Shown in pieces: positions 42,916 through 52,137 of a stretch of DNA of 64,000 nt. A program made the position numbers and the translations under genes. Below the pieces are notes generated by a model, which was given only the letters and a program-made list of their open reading frames with translations, was not told the DNA's origin and ran no database searches. Source of the stretch: Ruegeria sp. THAF33 (lineage in GTDB: Bacteria > Pseudomonadota > Alphaproteobacteria > Rhodobacterales > Rhodobacteraceae); NCBI RefSeq assembly GCF_009363615.1, contig NZ_CP045386.1, forward strand, positions 124,001-188,000, read 5' to 3'. How positions within the stretch are numbered: the stretch's first letter is position 1; each line of letters begins with the position of its first letter.

Positions 42916-44100
42916 ATGATTCCCGTGACACCACTTGCGGCAGAAAGACCATCGGCACTCGCCACGGAAATATCTGAGAGATTAAACTCGGCTATCCGGG
43001 AACATCTACTTGCTGCATTTGCCCCCGACAACACCAAATCACTGCGAAATTTTGCAGCGCCAGAAGCTGCTGAACTCTTAGGAGTCTCAGGTCAATTCAT
43101 GCGCAAAGTCCATGCAGAGGGAACGATTCCTGAACCGAATGACGTACGCAGCGGTAGGCGTTACTATACTGCCCAAGAACTTTGGGAGGCTCGCGAAACG
43201 CTTGAGAAAACCTCACGCAAAAAAGGGCGCTATGTCCCTCGCCGGACTGAAGGAGAAAAGCTCCAAGTCTGGCAGTTGATGAACTTCAAAGGCGGCAGCA
43301 GTAAGAGCACCACAACAATTCACTTGGCTCACTATTTTGCGCTTCGCGGTTACCGTGTACTGTCTGTTGATCTGGATCCTCAAGGCTCTCTTACATCCAT
43401 GTGCGGCATAAGCCCGGAAATAGAGTTTGACGGGCTGACGATTTACGACGCTATTCGATATGAAGATCCGGTAGATATGGCGGACGTCGTGCTTCCGACA
43501 TACTTCCCCGGTCTCTCTGTGGCTCCGTCACGGCTTGTTCTTTCCGAATTTGAGACAGAATCTGCCGTTCACTCCAATCCAGACCATCCGTTCTTTACAA
43601 GAATACGGAATGCCCTGGCCCAGGTGGAAGGCGATTTTGACCTTGTTCTGATTGATAGCCCACCTCAACTAGGATTCTTGACAATTGCTGGGATGGCGGC
43701 CGCCAGTTCATTGCTTGTGCCACTTACACCTTCGATGCTGGACGTGTCTTCGACGGCTCAATTTCTCGAACTCGCTGGTGCTTACATGGCAGTCATTGAA
43801 GATGCCGGCGCTACGCTCGAATACGACAACTTCAAATTCCTGATAACGCGTGACGAGCCAACAGACGTACCGTCCCAACAACTGGCTTCGTTCATGCGGG
43901 CACTGTTTCAGGATCGCGTTATGTCAGCTACAGCCCTCAAAAGCACCGCGGTCAGTGACGCCACAATGCTCAAACAATCAATTTACGAAGTCGTGCGGTC
44001 AGAAATGACACGCGCAACTTATGATCGGGCAAAGAACTCAATGGATGCGATCGGCTCTGAGGTAGAGCAAATGATCCATCAAGCATGGGGACGCAGCTAA
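42916..44100 (+). CDS. repA: Plasmid partitioning ATPase RepA (ParA family) of a repABC replicon
   Basis: 394-aa ParA-type ATPase. An N-terminal MerR-like winged helix (FAAPEAAELLGVSGQFMRKVH) precedes the deviant Walker A KGGSSKSTT, Walker A' VDLDPQGSLTS and Walker B LVLIDSPPQLG. It moves plasmid copies by RepB-parS and autoregulates the operon. ATG 42916 follows GAGG. Its stop shares a base with the repB ATG. Confidence 0.95.
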   Translation: MIPVTPLAAERPSALATEISERLNSAIREHLLAAFAPDNTKSLRNFAAPEAAELLGVSGQFMRKVHAEGTIPEPNDVRSGRRYYTAQELWEARETLEKTSRKKGRYVPRRTEGEKLQVWQLMNFKGGSSKSTTTIHLAHYFALRGYRVLSVDLDPQGSLTSMCGISPEIEFDGLTIYDAIRYEDPVDMADVVLPTYFPGLSVAPSRLVLSEFETESAVHSNPDHPFFTRIRNALAQVEGDFDLVLIDSPPQLGFLTIAGMAAASSLLVPLTPSMLDVSSTAQFLELAGAYMAVIEDAGATLEYDNFKFLITRDEPTDVPSQQLASFMRALFQDRVMSATALKSTAVSDATMLKQSIYEVVRSEMTRATYDRAKNSMDAIGSEVEQMIHQAWGRS

Positions 44101-45068
44101 TGGCTAGAAAGTCGCTTCAGGAGATGTCGGGGATCGCAAACACCATCGCGCGCTCGAGCCCCAAGGCCATCGATAAAACTCCAAAACCCAATGCCCCTGC
44201 TCTTGGTGCGCTTCAGGGCTCTCTTGCCGCAATCAGGGAAATTGACCCTGCTTTGATCGACGATTGGGGCCCAGCCGATAGGCTTGGTGAGTTTACAGCT
44301 GTAAACACCGACGAAGATGACGATAGTTTTGAAAGCTTGATGTCGAGCATCCAAGACGGTGGCCAACAAGTTCCCATTCTTGTTAGAAAATCGAAATCCG
44401 ACGGTCGATACGAGGCAATTTATGGGAGGAGGAGGCTCAAAGCCTGCCGTGAACTCGGTATTAAAGTTCGCGCCAATGTTCAGGATATCGACGATGCTTC
44501 AGCGCTTCTCGCCAAGGGGCTTGAGAATGCTGCGAGGCGCAATCTTTCCTTCTACGAGAAAGCACGTTTTGCCGAGGCGATCCTGACTTCCGGGCATGAC
44601 ACTGCAACGGTGCGGCAAGTATTGAACGTTTCGAAATCAGGGCTGTCTCACCTGACAAAAGTTACGCAACATGTTCCTGCAAAGATTGGTGACATGATCG
44701 GCGCAGCCCCAAAATCTGGCCGCCCAAAATGGACCGGGCTTGCAGAACACTTCGTTGCAGGCAAGCTGACGGAAGATGAAGCGGCCAATTTGCTTGCAAC
44801 CATTGAGCCATCGATGTCGTCAGATGATCGGCTGGAAATGCTCCTTAAGGCAGCAGTCAAACGTGGTGCACGACAAAGAGAAGGTGCAGCCGAAGTAAGC
44901 CCAATTGAAGGCGTTACAATCAAATCCACCAACGGATCACTAACTGTTTCGGTCAAAAGAACCGGAGCTAACGCTGGCTTTGCTAGCTGGTTGGACAAAA
45001 ACATGGCTGAAATCATCAAGCGCTCACACGCTGAGTTTACAGCTGTAAACACCGAGGAAAAGAACTGA
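44100..45068 (+). CDS. repB: Centromere-binding partition protein RepB (ParB family)
   Basis: 322-aa ParB-type protein. The ParB/Srx-like domain has PILVRKSKSDGRYEAIYGRRRLKACRELG-type sequence (Arg-rich CTPase patch in GRRRLKACRE). The central helix-turn-helix is ATVRQVLNVSKSGLSHLTK. ATG 44100 shares its A with the RepA stop. Two parS palindromes are built into the coding region and encode EFTAVNT near each end of the protein. Confidence 0.94.
   Translation: MARKSLQEMSGIANTIARSSPKAIDKTPKPNAPALGALQGSLAAIREIDPALIDDWGPADRLGEFTAVNTDEDDDSFESLMSSIQDGGQQVPILVRKSKSDGRYEAIYGRRRLKACRELGIKVRANVQDIDDASALLAKGLENAARRNLSFYEKARFAEAILTSGHDTATVRQVLNVSKSGLSHLTKVTQHVPAKIGDMIGAAPKSGRPKWTGLAEHFVAGKLTEDEAANLLATIEPSMSSDDRLEMLLKAAVKRGARQREGAAEVSPIEGVTIKSTNGSLTVSVKRTGANAGFASWLDKNMAEIIKRSHAEFTAVNTEEKN
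44291..44306. other. parS palindrome inside repB (5' part)
   Basis: Perfect 16-bp palindrome GTTTACAGCTGTAAAC. It is in frame in repB, where it encodes FTAVN, and is identical to the copy at 45035-45050. Confidence 0.85.
45035..45050. other. parS palindrome inside repB (3' end)
   Basis: Second perfect copy of GTTTACAGCTGTAAAC, 18 bp before the repB stop codon and again encoding FTAVN. It marks the repB-repC boundary, a usual place for parS in repABC replicons. Confidence 0.85.
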
Positions 45069-45093
45069 GGACGAGCAGAAAGGAGGAAGGCAA

Positions 45094-45160
45094 ACAAACA
45101 AAACCCCCGAAACCGGAGCTTCGAGGGCTGCTGCGCAAAGCGCAATTCTTAGATTAGACA
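45094..45160 (-). ncRNA. Counter-transcribed RNA controlling RepC (incA-type ctRNA)
   Basis: The repB-repC gap carries a minus-strand promoter: TTGTGT (45194-45189), 17 bp, TAGATT (45171-45166). A short transcript from about 45160 would contain a small hairpin (TGCGCTTTGCGCA) and end at a terminator at 45104-45127. RepABC plasmids encode an antisense RNA here that blocks RepC expression and sets incompatibility. Exact ends are inferred. Confidence 0.75.
45104..45127 (-). terminator. Intrinsic terminator of the ctRNA
   Basis: On the minus strand CCCTCGAA and TTCGGGGG form an 8-bp stem (one T-G pair) followed by TTTTGTTTG. This is a typical ctRNA terminator. Confidence 0.8.
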
Positions 45161-45245
45161 CCTAGAATCTAGCAGCACCCGAATCGCCACACAAGAAAAA
45201 ACGCTCTTGAGCGAACGGGTAATTTTTGTCTGCCGATAGATAATC

Positions 45246-46301
45246 ATGAAAACACTAACAGCATTGGCTCCAAATGGAGCAACCTTGTCGGTAACGACAG
45301 GGCAGGGGAGTAGTACGCCCAAAAAATGGATACTTCTTCGCGCCGTTGAAGAGGCCAGAGAACCTCTTGGGTTAAAATCCACAACTCTCAATGTCCTGAG
45401 AACGATGATTTCCTTTGTGGGCGGTGATCAGATTGCTCCGGACCAAGATGATCATCACATCTGCTTCGCTTCCAACGCGGCGATCGCCAAGCGAACTCAT
45501 GTCAGCGTGCAGACAGTTGAGCGTCATATCTCAACGCTGGTTGAGCTTGGACTTATCCGCCGCGTAATGAGCGCAAACGGCAAGCGATGGGCGCGCCGGG
45601 ATCGACAGGGCAGGGTGGTCACCGCAACTGGGCTCTCCTTGATGCCTTTGTCTGAACGGCACGCTGAGTTCATCCAGGAAGCCCAGAGGCATGCTGATCG
45701 AGTTCTGGAGTTCACTGTACTCCGCGACAAGGTTTCCGCCGCTCTGGCGCGCCTTAGGGACCTCGTAGCAAATGACACCGCGATCTCTGATTTGATGACC
45801 ACCGTACGCAATGCTCTGCGTCGCAAACCAGATGCAAATATACTCAGCGAGCTGCTGGCAGAAATCTCTGTGGAAATCTCCGAGATAACACAGACTGATA
45901 CAGAAAATTTGAGGGCCAGTGACAGTGAAATTGAGGGGCACAAAGAGGACTCTTTGAATCCCGAAGTTAAGAAAGAAAAACTTTCTCAGATTCAGGTTTC
46001 TCCAGACCAAATGGAGCGCAGTTTTCCACGGCTATGCGCAGAACTACGCTTTGCGAAAGATCAGCACCACTGTGATCGGCTTATGGATGATATCGCCGAG
46101 TATCTACGACTCGGCAAAACCTGGTATGCAATGAAATTAACGTTTGGCCCCGCTATTCGCTTTATCGTTCTCGGATACATCTTCCAACGTACTGAGAACA
46201 TACAGTCTCCAGGGGCTTACCTGATTTCATTACTGGCCAAGATTGAAAAGGGAGAGCTATCTCCAAGCGCAATGCTGACGCGGACCTCCAATGCGTCGTA
46301 G
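45246..46301 (+). CDS. repC: Replication initiator RepC of a repABC replicon
   Basis: 351-aa replication initiator. The N-terminal winged-helix part reads LLRAVEEAREPLGLKSTTLNVLRTM and SNAAIAKRTHVSVQTVERHISTL. A central, less conserved AT-rich coding stretch (about 45850-46000) is where oriV lies in other repABC replicons (inference). No good ribosome site precedes ATG 45246, consistent with control by the antisense RNA. RepC is specific to alphaproteobacterial large plasmids and chromids, and fixes the identity of this replicon. Confidence 0.95.
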   Translation: MKTLTALAPNGATLSVTTGQGSSTPKKWILLRAVEEAREPLGLKSTTLNVLRTMISFVGGDQIAPDQDDHHICFASNAAIAKRTHVSVQTVERHISTLVELGLIRRVMSANGKRWARRDRQGRVVTATGLSLMPLSERHAEFIQEAQRHADRVLEFTVLRDKVSAALARLRDLVANDTAISDLMTTVRNALRRKPDANILSELLAEISVEISEITQTDTENLRASDSEIEGHKEDSLNPEVKKEKLSQIQVSPDQMERSFPRLCAELRFAKDQHHCDRLMDDIAEYLRLGKTWYAMKLTFGPAIRFIVLGYIFQRTENIQSPGAYLISLLAKIEKGELSPSAMLTRTSNAS

Positions 46302-46453
46302 GTTTTATGAAACAGGAAGAGATTTTCTGTCGTCAGCTTATCTTTCAAATCAATGTTTAGATTGAACGGTTCGGAAAGAGGTGAGCTATAGGATTGACCC
46401 CTATGGGTCAAAAAGTAATAAATAATGAGTTATAGACTGGAATCTTATACCTC

Positions 46454-47566
46454 ATGATATGGAACTGGCAGAACCCTGATTGGCCGACTTTTCGTTACGA
46501 TGCCTCGAGCCTCGAACCATACGAGCAACAGTTCCTGTTGTCCTCAGGGGAAGTTCTTGGAGCGGTTCATCATGTGAACACATCGGATCGAGATCAATTG
46601 CGTATCGACCTGCTAAGCGAAGAGGCAATGAAGACCAGTGCGATCGAAGGTGAGATGCTAGATCGGCTCAGCGTGCAATCTTCCTTGCGTCGCCATCTTG
46701 GACTGGCTCCCGACAGCTATCCATCCAAACCGCGCGAGCAAGGCGTTTCAGAAATGATGGTGGACGTTTATTCCAACTATTCGGTGCCACTGTCACATGA
46801 CACCCTGTTTCGGTGGCATGACATGCTTCTGTCCCATGACAGGCATCTGGAAACGATTGGATCATACCGGAGCCATGAGGATGCAATGCAAATCGTCTCA
46901 GGCAGGCTCGACCGCCCAACGGTGCATTTCGAAGCGCCACCTTCTCATCAGATTCCAGCTGAAATGGACCAGTTCGTAACCTGGTTCAACCGCACCGCAC
47001 CAGATGGTCCAGAACCTTTGCGCGCACTGATCCGGGCCGGTTTGAGCCATCTGTATTTCGAGAGCATTCACCCCTTTGAGGACGGCAATGGCCGGTTGGG
47101 TAGGGCGCTGGCTGAAAAGTCCCTGGCACAAAACATTGGTCAGCCAAGTCTGATTGCACTTGCTTTCACGATCGAGCGAGAGCGGAAGGCATACTACGAC
47201 CAACTCGAACGTCATCAAAAGACGCTAGACGTTACACCTTGGCTTATCTGGTTTGCCGAGACCGTTCTTACAGCGCAGCGGGTGACTCTTGATCGGGTTG
47301 GTTTCTTCATTGCTAAGACGCATTTCTATGACCGGTATCGTGATCAGTTCAACGCCCGGCAAAGCAAAGTAATCGCACGTTTGTTCAAAGCTGGACCGGA
47401 AGGGTTCAAAGGCGGATTAAGTGCTGAGAACTATATCTCGATCACGGGAACATCGCGCGCCACGGCGACGCGGGATCTGCAGGACCTGGTCGAGAAGGGC
47501 GCTCTGACCCGAACAGGTGAACTCCGGTACACTCGCTATTGGTTAAAGCTAGATCGGGACGGGTAG
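46454..47566 (+). CDS. Fic domain protein (class II, self-inhibited) with C-terminal winged helix
   Basis: 370-aa protein. An N-terminal inhibitory motif TSAIEGE fits (S/T)xxxE(G/N), which occludes the ATP site in class II Fic proteins. The catalytic HPFEDGNGRLGRA is intact. The C-terminus has a winged-helix-like segment (SITGTSRATATRDLQDLVEKG). Fic enzymes AMPylate target proteins; the target is unknown. No separate antitoxin gene is adjacent. It stands alone between repC and the AbiE genes, so a stability or defence role is possible. Confidence 0.9.
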   Translation: MIWNWQNPDWPTFRYDASSLEPYEQQFLLSSGEVLGAVHHVNTSDRDQLRIDLLSEEAMKTSAIEGEMLDRLSVQSSLRRHLGLAPDSYPSKPREQGVSEMMVDVYSNYSVPLSHDTLFRWHDMLLSHDRHLETIGSYRSHEDAMQIVSGRLDRPTVHFEAPPSHQIPAEMDQFVTWFNRTAPDGPEPLRALIRAGLSHLYFESIHPFEDGNGRLGRALAEKSLAQNIGQPSLIALAFTIERERKAYYDQLERHQKTLDVTPWLIWFAETVLTAQRVTLDRVGFFIAKTHFYDRYRDQFNARQSKVIARLFKAGPEGFKGGLSAENYISITGTSRATATRDLQDLVEKGALTRTGELRYTRYWLKLDRDG

Positions 47567-47648
47567 GGGGCTGAAATACGGCACGAAGGGCGGGTGAGCG
47601 GCGCGGAAATGTGCCCGCGCTTTCAATTGGTCGGACTCTGAATTTCAA

Positions 47649-48577
47649 TCAGTCGAAGAGGCGAACTAGGAGTTTCTCGAGTTCTTCCCTTTGCTCGACG
47701 TGCTTTTTTGGGTTGTCCCGGATCAGGCGCTCCAGATTGAGAAGCTTCCAACGCACGGCGGGAAGATTGGCGGTCTGCGGTCGATCTATTGCGGCGAAAT
47801 CCGGCGCGCCATCCTGCAGGCTGAGCAAAAATTGTCTGGTGGGTTTGTCGAAGCGAGACTGGATATCCGCAATCAGTTGGTTGCGCGTCGCCAGCAGGTC
47901 ATCCAGGCCGACGGGCGACTTGGTCATGCCCTCGAACTCACGCACATAAGGTTGATCAAGGGCAATCAGGTTGGGATTCAGCAATTCGTGTGCCGGACGT
48001 GCCGAACAGGCAATGTAGATCAGGAAAGTCCGGAACAGATCATCCGTCAGTCCTTCATGTTCGTAGAGAAGTTTTACGTCATGAAGATCGCGTGGATGCT
48101 GGCGATCCACGGCTGCGTGAAGCTTACCGCCGAACAAATCTTCGAATGAGACGATCTGCATTTCTGCATAGCCAAACGCGTCTGCTACGGCGTCGGAGAC
48201 CGCCCGGGTTTCGGGATCGTGAACAACGCCGCGCGTGACTGGGGAGGTCTCGATTTTGACTTCTGCACCTTCCAGACGCGCAAGCACGCGGGTGGCGCCG
48301 CCTCCACCTCCTTTTATTCTCTGAGCCTTGGCCCGTTGATGCCCTTTTCGATCGACTTAGCGATACGATCCATGGCTTCGTTGATCTCGGCGAGGCTCTG
48401 TTCACGCTCTTTGATCGGCAGATATGTCAGGTCGATATCAACCGAGAGTCGCGGTAGATCGCGATAGAATAGGTTGATTGCTGTCCCGCCCTTGAGCGCG
48501 AATATCTCTTCCTGCGCGACGTAAGGCAATACACGCACGAGAAAGGCGACCTGGGATTCATAATTCCTACGCGCCAT
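47649..48577 (-). pseudogene. AbiEii-type nucleotidyltransferase toxin, interrupted by a frameshift
   Basis: Two adjacent minus-strand frames make one AbiEii/AbiGii-like protein. The first (from ATG 48577) carries the nucleotidyltransferase start: FALKGGTAINLFYRD and SVDIDLTYLP. It stops at 48314. The second frame resumes as GGGGGATRVLARLEGAEVKI and continues with the conserved SFEDLFGGKLHAAVDRQHPRDLHD to 47649. A single-base deletion near 48315-48325 (or a sequencing error) explains the break. The start overlaps the AbiEi-type antitoxin gene by 11 nt, the usual arrangement of AbiE type IV toxin-antitoxin pairs. If real, the toxin is inactive. Confidence 0.82.
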
Positions 48578-49388
48578 TTTCTGCCCCTGTCGTGACGAAC
48601 TCTTCGGGTACCATGATGCGATATCGCGGATGTATCCGGCCACCTTTGACCAATGCTCGATCCCCTGTCCCGAGGTTGAAGGCGTCAGCATCAAGTCGTT
48701 TGCGCCAGGGGTGATTGTGACGATCCGCAAAAACGAAGAAGAGGCGCCTGACCTTTATTTTCTTGCAGCTCAGCAAAAGTGCCGAGAGCAACTTAGGTCG
48801 TAGCGTCGTCAAGCCCTCGAACACCATGTCGAGGTTGTGAAAACTCTCATGGTCTGGCAATTCATCCATCGCTTCCATGACCGCCCGTTCGGGGACCGAC
48901 ATGCGCAGTTGCCAATCCCACGGGAGGGAGTTTTCCGATTTTGTATCGTCATTTGTAAGGCCAAGTGCCTGGTCAGCGAACAGCGATGTGTTTCGCGTTT
49001 CGATACGTGCGTTGAGTGGCAGCTTAATGAGCCAGTTGGGTATTTTGTAGCCATAGATCCAGACGGGGGCGTTGTTGCCCAAACGCAGGTAGTGGTCATA
49101 ACCCTGTTGTGAGAGAGCGGTTTTGCCGCCGACATGAACGTCATAGCCCATGATGTGTTGCATCGAGATCAGGCAGGCCTTCCAGTCAACGGTGTTTGAT
49201 GCGTGCGGATTGGGAACAGGTCGGCGGAAAACGCCGCGGTGAACGCGTTCGAGCCAGCCCCGTTTTACATAGTCGCGAAAGGTTTCGTAGGCTATGCCAT
49301 GGGCGGTGAGCCAGTTGGCATCGACGAGATATCCCGCGGGCACCGAGTCGAGAACTTTCTTCAGATTTTGCGATCTTCCAGCGTTCAT
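48567..49388 (-). CDS. AbiEi-type antitoxin/transcriptional repressor
   Basis: 273-aa protein. The N-terminal winged helix (WLTAHGIAYETFRDYVKRGWLERVHRGVFRR-like, with RGWLERVHRGVF as core) matches the AbiEi antitoxin start. The rest is the AbiEi C-terminal domain with GGKTALSQQGYDHYL and PERAVMEAMDELPD. AbiEi represses its promoter and neutralises the AbiEii toxin. The gene appears intact although its toxin partner is frameshifted. ATG 49388 lies after an AT-rich promoter-like stretch. Confidence 0.85.
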   Translation of the reverse strand: MNAGRSQNLKKVLDSVPAGYLVDANWLTAHGIAYETFRDYVKRGWLERVHRGVFRRPVPNPHASNTVDWKACLISMQHIMGYDVHVGGKTALSQQGYDHYLRLGNNAPVWIYGYKIPNWLIKLPLNARIETRNTSLFADQALGLTNDDTKSENSLPWDWQLRMSVPERAVMEAMDELPDHESFHNLDMVFEGLTTLRPKLLSALLLSCKKIKVRRLFFVFADRHNHPWRKRLDADAFNLGTGDRALVKGGRIHPRYRIMVPEEFVTTGAENGA

Positions 49389-49887
49389 GACGCCCTAAAT
49401 CATATAATTTCAAAGAGAAGGCAAGAGGATTTCTTTGAGAAGTACATTTTTAAAGCGTCTATAGCGCTGAAAATAACACATTATTAAAACCACAGCGCCA
49501 CGCGGAAACCCATCGGAATACCCGGGATAAATGGAAGATTCCGGCGCCAAGGGCGGATAGCGGTCATTCGCTGCCAGAGCCACACAGCTTTCTGCAATCT
49601 GACAAAGCGGACATTCCCATCAAGCAGAGTAGGACGGAATAGGCCTCCCTTTTGCATGTGTTCAGGATTACACCGATCATGGCTGGAATGATCACGACTT
49701 TTTATCCCTTCCATCGGGAAATCGGGTGATCAACCAAGAGCGATCTCTAACCAGTTGAGACACCTTCAAGCTGACACGTTCCGCCGCTTTTTCCGAGAGG
49801 CGCCAAGTATGTGCGGCACATAGGACCGCACTATTGGCGTATTTGAAACTGGTTTAAGTTGTCTACAGAATTACTTGCCAAGCACGT
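49389..49887. other. Intergenic region without a convincing gene
   Basis: About 500 bp between the AbiE pair and xylB. Only short frames without ribosome sites were found. The first 100 bp are AT-rich and probably hold the AbiE promoter. This gap separates the plasmid-maintenance region from the polyol locus. Confidence 0.5.
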
Positions 49888-51351
49888 CTATCCCCGCCTA
49901 GACGATATTTCCTGAAGATGTTCGTATGCCGCGCGGAAACGGATTTTTGCCGCGTTTAAAGCCTCTGTCATATTACTGTCCGGAAGCACCCGCTCACCGA
50001 TTCTGGGAGGTTTGAGGATGTCCTCTGGCGACGCTCCGGATCCAGCGATCATTGCAAGTCGAGCTGCCCCAAGTGCGGCACCGAACTCACCATCCTGCGG
50101 CAACTCTATGGGCACATCCAGAACGGTTGCGATCAGTTTTACCCAGTACCGCGATTGCGTTCCACCGCCGATGCCGATCAGACGGTCTATGTGGGCTCCA
50201 GTCTGCGCCAGCGCATCATACGAGTCGCTCAAACCGTAGGCGACACCTTCGAGCACCGCACAGGTAAGGTCGCTCTGGTCGGTATCCTTTCCCAGCCCGG
50301 TAAAGCTGCCTCGAATGCTGGCGTCGTTATGGGGTGTGCGTTCTCCGGACAGGTAGGGGTAGAACTGCACGCGACCGGGCGCACGCAAATTGTCGCCCAG
50401 ATTGCGCGTCAGGTCGGATGGATTCTTGCCAGTGATCTGACCCAGCCAGTTTAGGCTATCCGTTGCCGACAACATGACACCCATCTGGTACCAGCGATCA
50501 GGAACTGCGTGGCAGAACGTGTGCAGTGCAGAATCAGGAGCAGGGTAGTAACCATCCCGCGCAGCCAAAAGAACGCCTGAGGTTCCGAGAGACAGAAAGC
50601 CATCGGCCTCATTCAAAGCCCCTAGGCCACAGGCAGCTGCCGCGTTATCTCCCGCACCACCCGCAACAAAGACGCTGCCACTGACGCCCCAGTTTGCCGC
50701 TAAATCGGGCCGTAGGGTGCCGGCCGGCTGGCATCCTTCGACAAGCCGCGGCATCTGTGTTTCGCTCATCTGTCCGGCGGTCAGCAACTTGTCGGACCAC
50801 GCGCGGCCCGACACGTCCAGCCAGGATGTTCCGGCGCTGTCCGACATATCAGCGACATAGTCGTCGGTCAGGTAGTAGTTCAGATAAGCAGTAGGCAGCA
50901 GGACCTTGGCCACGCGGGCGAAACTTTCAGGCTCATGAGCCTTGACCCAGAGCAGTTTGGGCGCCGTGAAACCGGGAAACACGATGTTGCCTGAAATCTC
51001 ACGAACGCCGGGCATGGCATCCAGATGCTGTGCCTCAATATCCGAGCGCGTGTCATTCCACAGAATGCAAGGCCGGATCACGTCGCCAGCAGAATCCAGC
51101 AGAGTTGCGCCATGCATATGTCCTGCGACGCTGACAGCGCGGAGGTCGGTAAACTCGGGGTGACTACCGCGCAATTCGCCAACCGCCATCTCAAGCGCCG
51201 TGATCCAATCCGCCGGGTTCTGTTCGCTCCAACCGGGGTGTTTGTGTTCGGATGAGTAAGACTGCTCGGCCGATCCGATCACGCTGCCATCTTCTGCCAG
51301 AAGCAGGGCGCGAAGCCCGGATGTTCCCAGATCTATGCCAAGGTAGCTCAT
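49888..51351 (-). CDS. xylB: Xylulokinase (FGGY family)
   Basis: 487-aa sugar kinase that phosphorylates D-xylulose to xylulose 5-phosphate. The N-terminal phosphate loop is LGIDLGTSGLRALLL, then WSEQNPADW, AGHMHGATLLD, ILWNDTRSD and the C-terminal GIGGGTQSRYWVKLI. These are xylulokinase features. ATG 51351 follows GAGGGG; a longer reading is not supported. It is the third gene of the minus-strand operon ABC ATPase-HAD-xylB. The product would enter the pentose phosphate pathway. Confidence 0.92.
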   Translation of the reverse strand: MSYLGIDLGTSGLRALLLAEDGSVIGSAEQSYSSEHKHPGWSEQNPADWITALEMAVGELRGSHPEFTDLRAVSVAGHMHGATLLDSAGDVIRPCILWNDTRSDIEAQHLDAMPGVREISGNIVFPGFTAPKLLWVKAHEPESFARVAKVLLPTAYLNYYLTDDYVADMSDSAGTSWLDVSGRAWSDKLLTAGQMSETQMPRLVEGCQPAGTLRPDLAANWGVSGSVFVAGGAGDNAAAACGLGALNEADGFLSLGTSGVLLAARDGYYPAPDSALHTFCHAVPDRWYQMGVMLSATDSLNWLGQITGKNPSDLTRNLGDNLRAPGRVQFYPYLSGERTPHNDASIRGSFTGLGKDTDQSDLTCAVLEGVAYGLSDSYDALAQTGAHIDRLIGIGGGTQSRYWVKLIATVLDVPIELPQDGEFGAALGAARLAMIAGSGASPEDILKPPRIGERVLPDSNMTEALNAAKIRFRAAYEHLQEISSRRG

Positions 51352-51385
51352 GCGACTTTGCCCCTCATTGGTACCTGCAAATCGT

Positions 51386-52126
51386 TTACTGTTTTGCCCG
51401 CTGCCTGAAAATCGCAGGCGCGAGTGCTTCATATGATGATATGATCAGATCAGCCCCTTGCTGACTTAGAAACTCGCCATGCTGGTCTTCAATACCACGT
51501 AGATGCGCCCCACCCACAAATCCGGCACAATACATGTTAGCCGCCTTGGCAGCGCGCACGCCATAAGGTGAGTCTTCGATCACAAGGCAGTTTCTGGGGG
51601 GAACGCCGACCTGAGCAGCGGCGTATAGAAACAAGTCTGGTGCTGGTTTGCCGTGCTCAACTTGCTCGGCGCTGAAGACGTTACCAAACAACGCGGTCAT
51701 CTGCATCGCCGTCAGGGCAACACTGATCCGTTCGAACGTCCCGCTGGAGGCGATGCAATACGGAAGGTTCAACGTCGTCAACACCCCCAAAAAATCTTTG
51801 ACTTCAGCAATAGGTGAGAGTTCCCGCTTGAAACGTCGGAACAACTTGGCCTGCCATGTATGCGCAAAGCCTCTGGCAGAGGTTGTGCTGTGCTCAGCAA
51901 CAAAAGCTTCAATTGTCGAGAGAGATTTGCCCAGAAATAGGCTTCGGACCTCTTGTGCCTGCAGGTCGATACCATACTCTGTCAGAGTTTCTTTCAATGT
52001 GGACAGCGAGATGATCTCGCTATCGGCAATAACTCCATCAAAATCAAAAATAATCAGATCGAACGCCTCAAGCGATAAAGGAGGCTGCGCATCCGGCTTG
52101 GAACCCTTGGCGTTGTCGCCTGCCAT
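51386..52126 (-). CDS. HAD-superfamily phosphatase (beta-phosphoglucomutase-like)
   Basis: 246-aa enzyme. Motif I FDFDGVIADSE has nucleophile and acid/base Asp, motif II CIASSGTF, motif III Lys in EHGKPAPDLF, and motif IV EDSPYGVRAA. Cap-domain helices lie between I and II. Proteins of this kind in polyol operons probably dephosphorylate or isomerise sugar phosphates; substrate is unknown. ATG 52126 has AAGGG upstream. It lies between the transporter ATPase and xylB. Confidence 0.87.
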   Translation of the reverse strand: MAGDNAKGSKPDAQPPLSLEAFDLIIFDFDGVIADSEIISLSTLKETLTEYGIDLQAQEVRSLFLGKSLSTIEAFVAEHSTTSARGFAHTWQAKLFRRFKRELSPIAEVKDFLGVLTTLNLPYCIASSGTFERISVALTAMQMTALFGNVFSAEQVEHGKPAPDLFLYAAAQVGVPPRNCLVIEDSPYGVRAAKAANMYCAGFVGGAHLRGIEDQHGEFLSQQGADLIISSYEALAPAIFRQRAKQ

Positions 52127-52137
52127 CGCGCGCACCC

